Numbered from the stretch's first letter, positions 1-7,099 are shown. The stretch: DNA of 7,455 nt from Mariniphaga sp964540165 (GCA_964540165.1 CAZILU010000146.1:1-7455); one strand, 5' to 3'. The notes: generated from the letters alone by a model not told the origin. Made by a program: numbers and translations.

Positions 1-895
1 GGAGAATGTGCATGTCGAGTTTTACCATTTCCTCCTCTTTAAGCTCAAGCCCTGTGATGGTGACCAAAACATTCATTTCAGCTTTTGGTGTAGCCGAAAA
101 GCCAAGAACAAATTCAGGATTTAAACTATCAATAGTTTTTCTGGCATTTTCAGAAAACACTTTGTGAATTTCATCAATGATTATGAACGGTTTTGAAATA
201 CGAATTGCGTTTCCAAGACTTGTCTTTATTAAAGGTTGTTCTGTTCCAAGTGGTGAAATAAAATCAAGGTTTGGAACTTGCTTTAATAACTGCTCATGTA
301 AGTCATAACGATTATCGGCAGGAAAAAAACTGTCATAGCCGCCACTATCCTGAAAAACTTTTAACGCTTCTTTTCCATTGGTGCGACTGATTGACTGAAT
401 CATAACAAAAAGAATAACCAAATTTTCTTCAATATCATTGGTCGTTAATCGTTGTCCTTTTTCCAGGATAATCGTTCGGTTTCCGCTACACTGGTCTAAT
501 AACTGACGTAGAGGATTTCCTTTGTCCCTGATTTTTTGAACAGTTTGGCTGTAAATAGTCTCGCTCGGAACAATCCATACCACAAGCCCCGTGCGTTTTT
601 GAGCAAAAAGGTTTTGATATTCACGAATTGATTCAACGGCAAGCAATGTCTTTCCGCCACCTGTCGGAACTTTAATTATCATTCGGGGATAACTGTTTCC
701 CAACCCGTTTGTACAACGGTCCTTATATTCCAAACTACTTGTTTGAAAAGTTGTTTGCACCCAATTCAACGTATGACGCATAGTTGAAGGCAATGCCTGT
801 TTCGCAATGTCAAACGATGTTTTAGTGTCACGGGCAGTTTGTAAAAACTGCTTGAGTGCGTTTACAACTTTTATCTGATATTTTTTTAAATACAT
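1..895 (-). CDS. res: Type III restriction enzyme, Res (helicase/endonuclease) subunit, partial
   Basis: This is the N-terminal 298 residues of a Type III restriction subunit; the gene runs off the left edge, so the rest of the helicase and the C-terminal PD-(D/E)XK nuclease cannot be seen. In this family Res works with Mod as an ATP-dependent complex that cuts DNA carrying unmodified sites. Visible superfamily-2 helicase motifs are Walker A VPTGGGKT (residues 76-83), Walker B/DEAD-type IIIDEIHK (238-245) and motif III GFSATP (265-270). The ATG at 895-893 is the first in-frame start and lies 1 bp beyond the dinD stop, so the two are probably translated together; no clear Shine-Dalgarno site precedes it. 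Family assignment rests on these motifs plus the adjacent mod gene. A general DEAD/DEAH helicase is the alternative, but the mod linkage makes that unlikely. Confidence 0.93.
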   Translation of the reverse strand, partial: MYLKKYQIKVVNALKQFLQTARDTKTSFDIAKQALPSTMRHTLNWVQTTFQTSSLEYKDRCTNGLGNSYPRMIIKVPTGGGKTLLAVESIREYQNLFAQKRTGLVVWIVPSETIYSQTVQKIRDKGNPLRQLLDQCSGNRTIILEKGQRLTTNDIEENLVILFVMIQSISRTNGKEALKVFQDSGGYDSFFPADNRYDLHEQLLKQVPNLDFISPLGTEQPLIKTSLGNAIRISKPFIIIDEIHKVFSENARKTIDSLNPEFVLGFSATPKAEMNVLVTITGLELKEEEMVKLDMHIL

Positions 896-896
896 A

Positions 897-1742
897 TTAC
901 TCTGTTAGTTTATCAGGTTTTTTGCCAATTTGCTTTTCTTCACTTTTTACCCTGCGTTCTAGCTTTTTGATGTCTTCTTCAGCAGGTAATTCCTCTGGTT
1001 TTATACCACGGTCAAGCAGGAGTTTTCTGACACCTTTGTTATTTTTAATATGCTCAGCAGAAATTTCCCCTTCGGTTTTCAATACCTTATCTTTTGCATT
1101 AAAAATTGTGATTTCGGTTGCAAAATCTTTGGCTTTTATTGTAATGGTTGGTAAAAAATCCGCTAAGGCACGGTCTTTAGGAACGCCCAATTTGTTTTTC
1201 ATTTGTTGGGTAGTTTTACCGCCAAATAAAGCAGCATCTCCTTTACTTCTGATAATGCCAAAGTTTTTATCGCTGCCTGTTTGTTCGTATATAATGGTTG
1301 AGAGTTCTTTTTCTGATAAGCTTAGCTTTTCCCTTGCCTGTAATCTCTCCCAATCATTAATACGTTGTTCAATTATTTCGTATTTTCGTGTTTGAACTGC
1401 AAAATAGTTCTGTGCAAATGCAATGGGCTCTTTTTTGGGATCTCCGTTTTGGGCAATAAGATAACATGCATAGCGGGTAAGCATGATATCATCAACAGAT
1501 TTTTGAGCTCCAGAGCCAATAGTAACCATCTTGTTGATGTCAACAAAATGGTCGAAAATATTATTTCCACTGACTTCGCACGATGTTTTTGCTTTGGTAA
1601 TTACATTGGTGAAGTTTCGCCATTCAGTATATCCGAGTAAATGTTGAATATCTCTGGCAAACCAGAACTCAATACCATTTTCGGTTGTATGAGAATGTTC
1701 CTGAAATGTATCAGTTAATGATCTTACTAGTTCCTTTTTCAT
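897..1742 (-). CDS. dinD: DNA-damage-inducible protein D (DinD) homologue
   Basis: 281 residues, close to the length of E. coli DinD (about 274). Recognised by LLGYTEWRNF (35-44), the DHFVDINKMVTIGSGAQ segment (64-80), RYACYLIAQNGDP (90-102), QNYFAVQTR (111-119) and a C-terminal EELP followed by a charged helix ending in KSEEKQ. The N-terminal half resembles BRO-N/antirepressor domains. E. coli DinD is SOS-induced and is reported to inhibit RecA strand exchange and disassemble RecA filaments; that role is known for the family, not shown here. It starts 3 bp after the mod stop and ends 1 bp before res. A good Shine-Dalgarno core, AAGGAG, lies 8-9 bp before its ATG (complement of about 1751-1755), the best ribosome site in the operon. 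I infer a co-expressed accessory protein of the restriction system; no LexA box of its own is possible in the 3-bp gap. Confidence 0.9.
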   Translation of the reverse strand: MKKELVRSLTDTFQEHSHTTENGIEFWFARDIQHLLGYTEWRNFTNVITKAKTSCEVSGNNIFDHFVDINKMVTIGSGAQKSVDDIMLTRYACYLIAQNGDPKKEPIAFAQNYFAVQTRKYEIIEQRINDWERLQAREKLSLSEKELSTIIYEQTGSDKNFGIIRSKGDAALFGGKTTQQMKNKLGVPKDRALADFLPTITIKAKDFATEITIFNAKDKVLKTEGEISAEHIKNNKGVRKLLLDRGIKPEELPAEEDIKKLERRVKSEEKQIGKKPDKLTE

Positions 1743-1745
1743 GTG

Positions 1746-3428
1746 TTAGCTCCTTTGAAACAAATTATAAGGAATACCAACGTATTCAATCTGATTGTCG
1801 GTTAAATATTCTTCATCCAAAAAGCATGACGGAGCATAAACAATCCGTTTTTTGCCCGCTTGCTGTTGCTTCATTTTCTCTGCAAGTGTCAGATTAAGGG
1901 CAAGGCGGGTAAGCGTTTCGTAATCCTGTTTGTAAATGAGGTAAATAGCTGTCTTACCGTGTTCACCAACAAAATAATCTTCCTCATTTATTTTTTCTTC
2001 GACTTCAAGGTTTTCACCTGTGCATAAGTAATACACATATTTTGCAAACTGTTTGTAAGTTGGCAATTGCCCTGCCAGCATGGTTTCGGCATCGAGGGGA
2101 ATACCGAGCCGGTAATATTTAAATCCCGAATCTAAATTAAACTTGTTGATTGCTCTCTTTACCCTTTCTCTAGTAATATCTTTGCAAATGTTTTTGTCGG
2201 GTTCTGCTACTGAATTTTCAGGCATTTGCACCATTATACATTTGCGATTTCCTCCATCTTCTTTGTTAAGTTCCATTACTGCGTGCATAGTGGTACCAGA
2301 ACCGGCAAAAGAGTCGAGAATAATACCATTCTCATCAACCATAAATGGTAATATATGGCTTAGTAATTGGACAGGTTTTGGATTTCTAAAAGGTACCGTG
2401 CCAAAAAGGTTACGTAAATCATATGCACCTAACCTTCCATCCAATTCAAAAACACTTGATAATTTATCATTGAATTCATGAGCATACACCTTTAATTCAA
2501 TAATTTTTGATTCATCAACACCAAAAAGTATCTTTCCGTCATTCAACAGTTCTTGCATTGTGGTTTCAGGGAATCGATAACCCATTAATGGTTGTTTACA
2601 TGGTTTACCTGTTTTAGGATGAATAATATCATATCTGTAACCTTCTTTTCCTGGGTTGTGAACACTTTGGCTTCCTGTATATACACCTCCTGAATCAATG
2701 TATTTATACCTGTCAAGCTTTCCGAGAAAAGCTTTATTATCCCTGAACCATTTATTATATGCTCTTTGAAGTTCTTGCTGTGTATGGTAATTTTCATTTA
2801 ATTGCTGCCCTATTTTTACTAATTCTACTTTTGAATCCGAAACAGAAGATTTCCATTCATTGGAAATTTTGGTTTTATCAAAGGCATAAATCAAAATATA
2901 TTCATGCTCAATTGCAATATTAGTTGGATTGTTATCTGTTGCATTTTTCCAAATAACATTTCCAATAAAATTATCCTCGCTGAAAATTTCATTCATAAGA
3001 GACTTGAGATGATTATATTCGTTATCATCACAAGATATTATTATCACACCGCTTTCTATCAACAACTCTCTTAAAAGTCGCAGTCGAGGTACCATCATAC
3101 AATTCCATTTCTCATGTTTATTCAAATCATCTTTACCTACAACTTTCCCGAACCATTCAATAAAAAGAGGTGAGTTAAACTTGTCTGTATAAATCCAATC
3201 TTCTTTTCCTGTATTATATGGTGGGTCAATGTAAATAACATTAATCCTCCTGGCAAACTGCGGTAATAGTGCTTTTAAAGCAATAAGGTTATCACCCTCA
3301 ATTATCATATTCCCGTTTGCTTTTTCGGGTTGGTAATGCAGTTCGGGCACTTCGTCCAATGTATGAAACGGAACGGCCAAATGGTGGTTCCAGATAATGT
3401 TTTTTCCTTTGAATTGGAGTGTTGGCAT
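1746..3428 (-). CDS. mod: Type III restriction-modification DNA methyltransferase, Mod subunit
   Basis: 560-residue site-specific DNA methyltransferase that would transfer a methyl group from S-adenosylmethionine to an adenine (N6) in an asymmetric site, protecting host DNA and giving specificity to Res. Visible parts: the EGDN loop (44-47), catalytic motif IV IDPPYNTG (67-74), a long central segment (about 155-340) where the target-recognition domain should lie, then LLSHIL (355-360) and AdoMet-binding motif I DSFAGSGTT (372-380), with QMPE at 401-404. Motif IV before motif I is the beta-class order typical of Type III Mod. The reading frame is intact. I saw no long simple-sequence repeat of the sort that makes some Mod genes phase-variable. 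It starts 4 bp after the preceding small gene and lacks an obvious Shine-Dalgarno site, so it probably relies on coupling. The target sequence cannot be predicted by eye. Confidence 0.95.
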   Translation of the reverse strand: MPTLQFKGKNIIWNHHLAVPFHTLDEVPELHYQPEKANGNMIIEGDNLIALKALLPQFARRINVIYIDPPYNTGKEDWIYTDKFNSPLFIEWFGKVVGKDDLNKHEKWNCMMVPRLRLLRELLIESGVIIISCDDNEYNHLKSLMNEIFSEDNFIGNVIWKNATDNNPTNIAIEHEYILIYAFDKTKISNEWKSSVSDSKVELVKIGQQLNENYHTQQELQRAYNKWFRDNKAFLGKLDRYKYIDSGGVYTGSQSVHNPGKEGYRYDIIHPKTGKPCKQPLMGYRFPETTMQELLNDGKILFGVDESKIIELKVYAHEFNDKLSSVFELDGRLGAYDLRNLFGTVPFRNPKPVQLLSHILPFMVDENGIILDSFAGSGTTMHAVMELNKEDGGNRKCIMVQMPENSVAEPDKNICKDITRERVKRAINKFNLDSGFKYYRLGIPLDAETMLAGQLPTYKQFAKYVYYLCTGENLEVEEKINEEDYFVGEHGKTAIYLIYKQDYETLTRLALNLTLAEKMKQQQAGKKRIVYAPSCFLDEEYLTDNQIEYVGIPYNLFQRS

Positions 3429-3432
3429 GGCT

Positions 3433-3693
3433 TTATATCGTTACGTTTTTTATAATCTCTTTTAACTCTTCAATTTTCTCCCCTGTAATATTTCCATCTT
3501 CATAATTTTTCAAAACATTAAGCGGTTTTAAATCTTTTCGATTGTTATCAGACTTAATCCCTAAAAATGCTTCAAAATCTTTTTCAAAACCATGAAGCTT
3601 TGAAATTTTAGTTTTCACAAATTCATTTTTACAATCAATTACCTGATGGATTATTGAACGGAAGTTATGAATTGTAATTTTCTGTATTTTCAT
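3433..3693 (-). CDS. Small protein, probable internally deleted OLD/RecF-like ATPase remnant
   Basis: 86 residues with no function I can assign. Residues 1-14 (MKIQKITIHNFRSI) look like the first beta strand and N-F-R-S-[IL] motif that opens OLD, RecF and AAA_15-type ATPases. In those proteins a Walker A motif follows within about 25 residues; here there is none, and the sequence passes into a Lys/Glu/Asp-rich stretch (LHGFEKDFEAFLGIKSDN, 33-50, then KDLKPLNVL) that reads like the C-terminal tail of such a protein. I infer that a long central segment was lost with the frame kept. The alternative is a genuine small protein using this fold start. It begins inside the xre stop codon (4-bp ATGA overlap) and ends 4 bp before mod, so it is translated as part of the restriction operon and has not decayed further. 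Confidence 0.6.
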   Translation of the reverse strand: MKIQKITIHNFRSIIHQVIDCKNEFVKTKISKLHGFEKDFEAFLGIKSDNNRKDLKPLNVLKNYEDGNITGEKIEELKEIIKNVTI

Positions 3694-3995
3694 TTTTTGT
3701 CCTTATCCTTTTTATATTTCAATTGTTTCTCTGCAACTTTCAGTGCTTCAAGTCCAAATTCTTCGTCTTCTAATTCGTAAAGTACCTTTTCACTTAAAAA
3801 ATCAATTATTAATTTGTCAGAGTTTGCTTTATAGAGGTCTGCCAATTTCAAAACCAATTCTTTTGAGAATTTTCTCTCACCACGTTCCATTTTACTTAAT
3901 ATCGCAACGTCAATATCTACTTGAATGGCAGCTTTTCTCAAGGATAATCCTGCCTGTTCTCTTAATTCTCTTAATTTCAATCCTAATGTTGACAT
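3690..3995 (-). CDS. XRE-family helix-turn-helix regulator, probable controller of the restriction operon
   Basis: 101 residues. An XRE/Cro-type DNA-binding domain occupies about residues 5-60: LKLRELREQAGLSLRKAA, then the putative recognition helix around DVAILSKMERGER (29-41), and KELVLKLADLYK (45-56). The remainder is an acidic then Lys-rich tail ending KYKKDKDKK, perhaps for dimerisation. It is the first gene of the operon, overlaps the next gene by 4 bp (ATGA), and has an imperfect palindrome overlapping its promoter. By analogy with controller (C) proteins of other restriction systems I infer autoregulation and timing of mod/dinD/res expression. The ATG at 3995-3993 is preferred because the HTH begins right after it and the next Met is at residue 36. 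No strong Shine-Dalgarno site is visible. Confidence 0.88.
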   Translation of the reverse strand: MSTLGLKLRELREQAGLSLRKAAIQVDIDVAILSKMERGERKFSKELVLKLADLYKANSDKLIIDFLSEKVLYELEDEEFGLEALKVAEKQLKYKKDKDKK

Positions 3996-4003
3996 TATCT
4001 GTG

Positions 4004-4020
4004 TTGACTAATTTTGTCAA
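4004..4020. promoter_or_regulatory. Candidate operator upstream of xre
   Basis: Imperfect 17-bp palindrome TTGACTAATTTTGTCAA with a T at its centre: eight pairs about 4012, of which only 4009/4015 mismatches. It lies 9-25 bp upstream of the xre start codon and overlaps a promoter-like -7 box. The position fits autorepression by the XRE protein; binding is inferred. Confidence 0.45.
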
Positions 4021-4025
4021 AGGTA
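4018..4025 (-). promoter_or_regulatory. Candidate Bacteroidota-type -7 promoter element for the restriction operon
   Basis: Read on the minus strand, 4025-4018 is TACCTTTG, an exact match to the Bacteroides TAnnTTTG -7 consensus. Its TTTG runs into the palindrome at 4004-4020, so a start site near 4011 would give a leader of about 15 nt before the xre ATG. No TTTG -33 element is present at the usual spacing, which lowers confidence. Confidence 0.4.
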
Positions 4026-4065
4026 AGACATTTATAAGTTATTGGGGTCTGAAAATTTCAATTCT

Positions 4066-4087
4066 TTATCAACAGTTTATTATCAAC
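4066..4087. repeat. 8-bp direct repeat in the perR-xre gap
   Basis: TTATCAAC occurs at 4066-4073 and 4080-4087, a 14-bp period. The first copy continues as TTATCAACA, one base away from the DnaA-box consensus TTATCCACA. It lies in the probable boundary between the restriction island and the perR region. The sequence is AT-rich, so chance is a real possibility. Confidence 0.25.
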
Positions 4088-4136
4088 GGGCGGGTTGGTA
4101 AAAAAAAGCCAGTGTGTGATTGCGAAGGAACGGTAA

Positions 4137-4559
4137 TTATTTATGATAAATTCCTTTAATCTGAAGGGCAAATTCAGTGATTTGAAAACCGTTGATTTTA
4201 TGCTCTTTGAAATATTCCCGAAGAATTTTGTCTAACGCCTCATCAACATAATCATCAATGGTGTCATTTTCAGAACAGTAGAGATGATGATGATTTTCCA
4301 GAACTCCGTCATAACGCATGACACCGGATTCTGTGTACACCTTTTTTACGAGGTTCTTTTCAATGAATGTATCAAGCACCTTATATACCGTACCGGAGGC
4401 AATATTGGGATTCGACTGCCGGATGTATTCAATGATATGATCGGCGGTAGGGTGACTGCCCAGCCGGTAGATAGCGTCAAGGATTGCCAAACGCTGCGGC
4501 GTTATTTTCAACCCTTTTTCCGACAGCTTATTGCGTATCTCTTCAATCGGGAACTCCAT
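4137..4559 (-). CDS. perR: Peroxide-responsive Fur-family repressor, PerR type
   Basis: 140 residues from the ATG at 4559-4557, matching the family's usual length; the frame stays open to a GTG at 4613 and an ATG at 4601, but these add an unconserved N-terminus. The winged helix starts at KGLKITPQRLAILDAI (15-30). PerR is a metal-dependent repressor of catalase and peroxidase genes, released when H2O2 oxidises iron-binding His residues. Aligned by eye with Bacillus subtilis PerR, the regulatory ligands H37, D85, H91, H93 and D104 correspond to H36, D84, H90, H92 and D103 here; Asp rather than Glu at the last site favours PerR over Fur. The structural zinc site is missing: only C95 of four Cys remains and there is no C-terminal CxxC. 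It lies downstream of katG on the same strand, its likely target. No Shine-Dalgarno site precedes the chosen start. Confidence 0.85.
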   Translation of the reverse strand: MEFPIEEIRNKLSEKGLKITPQRLAILDAIYRLGSHPTADHIIEYIRQSNPNIASGTVYKVLDTFIEKNLVKKVYTESGVMRYDGVLENHHHLYCSENDTIDDYVDEALDKILREYFKEHKINGFQITEFALQIKGIYHK

Positions 4560-4809
4560 GGCTAATGAAATAAAATTTTTAGAAATCAGATGCAATGCCA
4601 TGGTATCCGGCACATTCCATCATGCACACCGGCATGGAATTACATCTGATTACCTAACTTTATAATATCTCTCTCTAAATTCCAGAGTCTGGATTAGAAA
4701 GTTCGCTGACAAGGTTCGTGAAGCCCGAAAAATGTGAGTTTACCGGATATAAATGACCATTTTGAGAGCAAGCGCAACGCAGTCAGCGGACTTTTTGGTC
4801 AGACTCTGA
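4560..4809. other. katG-perR intergenic region
   Basis: No gene is seen in this 250-bp stretch. Besides the inverted repeat at 4584-4651 it holds a 13-bp palindrome TCCAGAGTCTGGA (4681-4693) and an 11-bp palindrome TCAGACTCTGA (4799-4809) touching the katG stop; their cores are reverse complements of each other. Arms TGACCA (4754-4759) and TGGTCA (4796-4801) could form a weak hairpin after katG. There is no convincing intrinsic terminator and no TAnnTTTG box, so perR may be reached by read-through from katG. Confidence 0.5.
4584..4651. repeat. Long imperfect inverted repeat upstream of perR
   Basis: Arms 4584-4602 (AATCAGATGCAATGCCATG) and 4633-4651 pair at 17 of 19 positions; the mismatches are 4593/4642 and 4597/4638. 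Inside, CCGG at 4607-4610 can pair with CCGG at 4629-4632 after a 4-nt bulge, extending the stem. It begins 25 bp upstream of the preferred perR ATG, so it would be in the leader or promoter. It could be a bipartite operator, a leader hairpin or a katG 3' structure. It has no adjacent T-run, so it is not a standard terminator. Confidence 0.5.
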
Positions 4810-7017
4810 TTATACCAGGTCAAAGCGATCCAGATTCATCACCTTATTCCATGCGGCCACAAAATCGTTCACGAACTTCTCTTTGGCATCGCAGCTTCCA
4901 TAAACTTCAGCCAACGCACGAAGCTCGGAGTTTGATCCAAAGACCAGGTCGGCCCGGGTAGCGGTCCACTTGATCTTACCCGTTTTACGGTCACGCCCAT
5001 CGAAACACTCTTTCGTTTCGGAGTTTGGCATCCAGACGACTCCCATATCGAGCAGGTTGACAAAGAAATCGGTGGTAAGCACGCCCGGCTTTTCGGTAAA
5101 TACGCCGTGTTTCGATCCGTCATAATTGGTATTCAGCACCCGCATTCCACCCACGAGGACTGTCATCTCAGGTGCCGTTAAATTGAGCAACTGAGCTTTA
5201 TCGACCAGCATATCCTCGACTGAGAGGGCATATTTCGCCTTTTTATAATTTCGGAAACCGTCGGCCAACGGCTCCAGCACTGCAAATGAGTCGATGTCGG
5301 TCTGCTCCTGTGCTGCATCCATCCTTCCGGGGGTAAACGGCACCGTAACTTTATGACCGCCATCGGCGGCAGCCTTCTCTACGGCAGCACACCCCGCTAA
5401 TACGATCAAATCGGCCAGGGAGATCTGCTTACCACCCGTCTGTGCACTGTTAAATGCCTCACGGATAGTCTCCAGTTTTTTCAATACCTCTTTCAACTGT
5501 TTTGGATTGTTAACCTCCCAATCCTTCTGGGGAGACAACCTGATCCTTGCACCGTTTGCACCACCCCGCTTATCGGAGCCACGGAACGTAGATGCTGAAG
5601 CCCAGGCAACAGATACCAGCTGGGAGACAGAAAGGCCCGATGCCAGCACCTGCTTTTTCAGGGCAGCCACATCGGCATCGTCAACCACCTTATGGTTCAG
5701 GGCAGGTATCGGATCCTGCCAGAGCAGATCCTCCTTCGGCACTTCCGGTCCCAGGTAACGGGATTTGGGTCCCATATCGCGGTGGGTCAGTTTAAACCAC
5801 GCACGGGCAAACGCATCGGCAAACTCCAGCGGGTGCTCATAAAAGCGGCGGGAGATCTTCTCATACGCCGGATCGAACCGCAGCGAGAGGTCGGTGGTGA
5901 GCATGGTGGGACGATGCCATTTCTTCGAATCGTGTGCATCGGGCATCACATTACCGGCATCTTTGGCCACCCACTGCCAGGCACCGGCCGGGCTCTTCGT
6001 CAGCTCCCACTCATAGCGAAACAGGTTATCAAAGAAATAGTAACTCCACTTCGCCGGCGTTTGAGTCCAGATCACCTCCAGTCCGCTGCCAATGGTATCG
6101 CCCCCTTTACCGGTTCCAAAGGTGCTCTTCCAACCCAAACCCATCTCCTCCATCGGGGCAGCTTCGGGCTCCGGTCCCACATGGGCCGCATCGCCGGCAC
6201 CATGGGTCTTTCCAAAGGTATGCCCCCCGGCGATCAGGGCTACCGTCTCCTCATCGTTCATCGCCATACGGGCAAAGGTGTTGCGTATATCTTTGGCCGC
6301 AGCCAGCGGATCGGGATTGCCACCGGGTCCTTCCGGATTGACATAGATCAGACCCATCTGAATGGCAGCCAACGGATTATCCACCTTGTCAAGCTCTAAA
6401 TCCCTGCCATCATTCTCCAACCAGCGCTTCTCCGATCCCCAGTCGACATCCTCCTCCGGTTCCCATACATCGGCGCGGCCACCGGCAAAGCCAAACGTTC
6501 TGAAACCCATCGACTCTAAAGCTACATTGCCAGCCAGGATCATCAGATCAGCCCACGATATCTTATGGCCATATTTCTGCTTGACGGGCCAAAGCAACCG
6601 GCGCGCTTTATCCAGATTCACATTATCAGGCCAGCTGTTCAACGGAGCAAACCGCTGCTGACCGGTTCCTCCGCCACCCCGACCATCGATCGTCCGGTAG
6701 GTACCGGCACTGTGCCAGGCCATACGGATAAAAAGCGGACCATAGTGACCGTAATCGGCCGGCCACCACGCCTGCGAATCGGTCATTAACGCATGCAGAT
6801 CCTTTTTCAAAGCTGCAAAATCCAGACTGTTAAACGCTTCAGCATAATCAAAATCCTTTCCCATCGGATTCGACAGCGAAGAGTTCTGACGCAGAATGTT
6901 CAGCTTCAACTGGTTCGGCCACCAATCACGGCTCTTGGTTCCACCTCCGCCCATGCCGGACTTACCCATCGCTCCGGTCACCGGGCACTTACTCACTTTC
7001 TCAGACTGATTTTCCAT
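4810..7017 (-). CDS. katG: Catalase-peroxidase KatG
   Basis: Complete 735-residue heme enzyme that dismutates H2O2 and also acts as a peroxidase; probably cytoplasmic, as no signal peptide is seen. The N-terminal catalytic domain has distal Arg98, Trp101 and His102 (in FIRMAWHSAG), Tyr225 (in YVNPEGPGG) and Met251 (in RMAMNDEET). Trp101-Tyr225-Met251 would form the covalent adduct needed for catalase activity. Proximal heme ligand His266 is in GGHTFGKTHG, with Trp317 and Asp376 completing the proximal triad, and Arg413 (HRDMGP) matches the mobile Arg418 of Mycobacterium tuberculosis KatG. The C-terminal duplicated domain is present to the end. The Met start leads directly into the family N-terminus (KCPVTGA, then SRDWWPNQL). 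The Shine-Dalgarno site is weak (AAAAGAG). Base composition is far more G+C-rich than the restriction genes. It lies upstream of perR on the same strand. Confidence 0.98.
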   Translation of the reverse strand: MENQSEKVSKCPVTGAMGKSGMGGGGTKSRDWWPNQLKLNILRQNSSLSNPMGKDFDYAEAFNSLDFAALKKDLHALMTDSQAWWPADYGHYGPLFIRMAWHSAGTYRTIDGRGGGGTGQQRFAPLNSWPDNVNLDKARRLLWPVKQKYGHKISWADLMILAGNVALESMGFRTFGFAGGRADVWEPEEDVDWGSEKRWLENDGRDLELDKVDNPLAAIQMGLIYVNPEGPGGNPDPLAAAKDIRNTFARMAMNDEETVALIAGGHTFGKTHGAGDAAHVGPEPEAAPMEEMGLGWKSTFGTGKGGDTIGSGLEVIWTQTPAKWSYYFFDNLFRYEWELTKSPAGAWQWVAKDAGNVMPDAHDSKKWHRPTMLTTDLSLRFDPAYEKISRRFYEHPLEFADAFARAWFKLTHRDMGPKSRYLGPEVPKEDLLWQDPIPALNHKVVDDADVAALKKQVLASGLSVSQLVSVAWASASTFRGSDKRGGANGARIRLSPQKDWEVNNPKQLKEVLKKLETIREAFNSAQTGGKQISLADLIVLAGCAAVEKAAADGGHKVTVPFTPGRMDAAQEQTDIDSFAVLEPLADGFRNYKKAKYALSVEDMLVDKAQLLNLTAPEMTVLVGGMRVLNTNYDGSKHGVFTEKPGVLTTDFFVNLLDMGVVWMPNSETKECFDGRDRKTGKIKWTATRADLVFGSNSELRALAEVYGSCDAKEKFVNDFVAAWNKVMNLDRFDLV

Positions 7018-7099
7018 AATTTGTCTCTTTTAAATTCTCAATATGTTCATTTGATTCCTCTCTTTTCACTTCTAATCCTTCGAAAAATATCCCTAAATA

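Noticed and set aside
856..1395. Plus-strand open frame of 179 codons opposite dinD, with hydrophobic Ser/Leu/Phe-rich content
   Set aside because: It mirrors the dinD codons and has no recognisable domain; the hydrophobic look follows from antisense of a Lys/Glu-rich protein.
1746..3428. Phase variation of mod by simple repeats
   Set aside because: No long homopolymer or tandem tetra/pentanucleotide tract was found in the gene or before its start, and the frame is intact.
3992..4020. Sigma-70-like promoter TTGACA, 17-bp spacer, TAATGT on the minus strand before xre
   Set aside because: The -10 would contain the xre ATG, so the transcript would start inside the gene with no usable downstream Met before residue 36; the TAnnTTTG box fits the position and likely phylum better.
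4066..4074. DnaA-box-like TTATCAACA
   Set aside because: A single near match in AT-rich DNA with no cluster, replication gene or origin signature.
4137..4613. Longer perR from GTG 4613 or ATG 4601
   Set aside because: The extra 14-18 residues are not family-like and overlap the inverted repeat; the ATG at 4559 gives the usual 140 residues and aligns the metal ligands one residue from B. subtilis numbering.
5692..6399. Long plus-strand open frame of 235 codons opposite katG
   Set aside because: It is the antisense of a fully conserved KatG coding sequence; its sequence resembles no protein, and G+C-rich genes commonly leave such open frames on the other strand.
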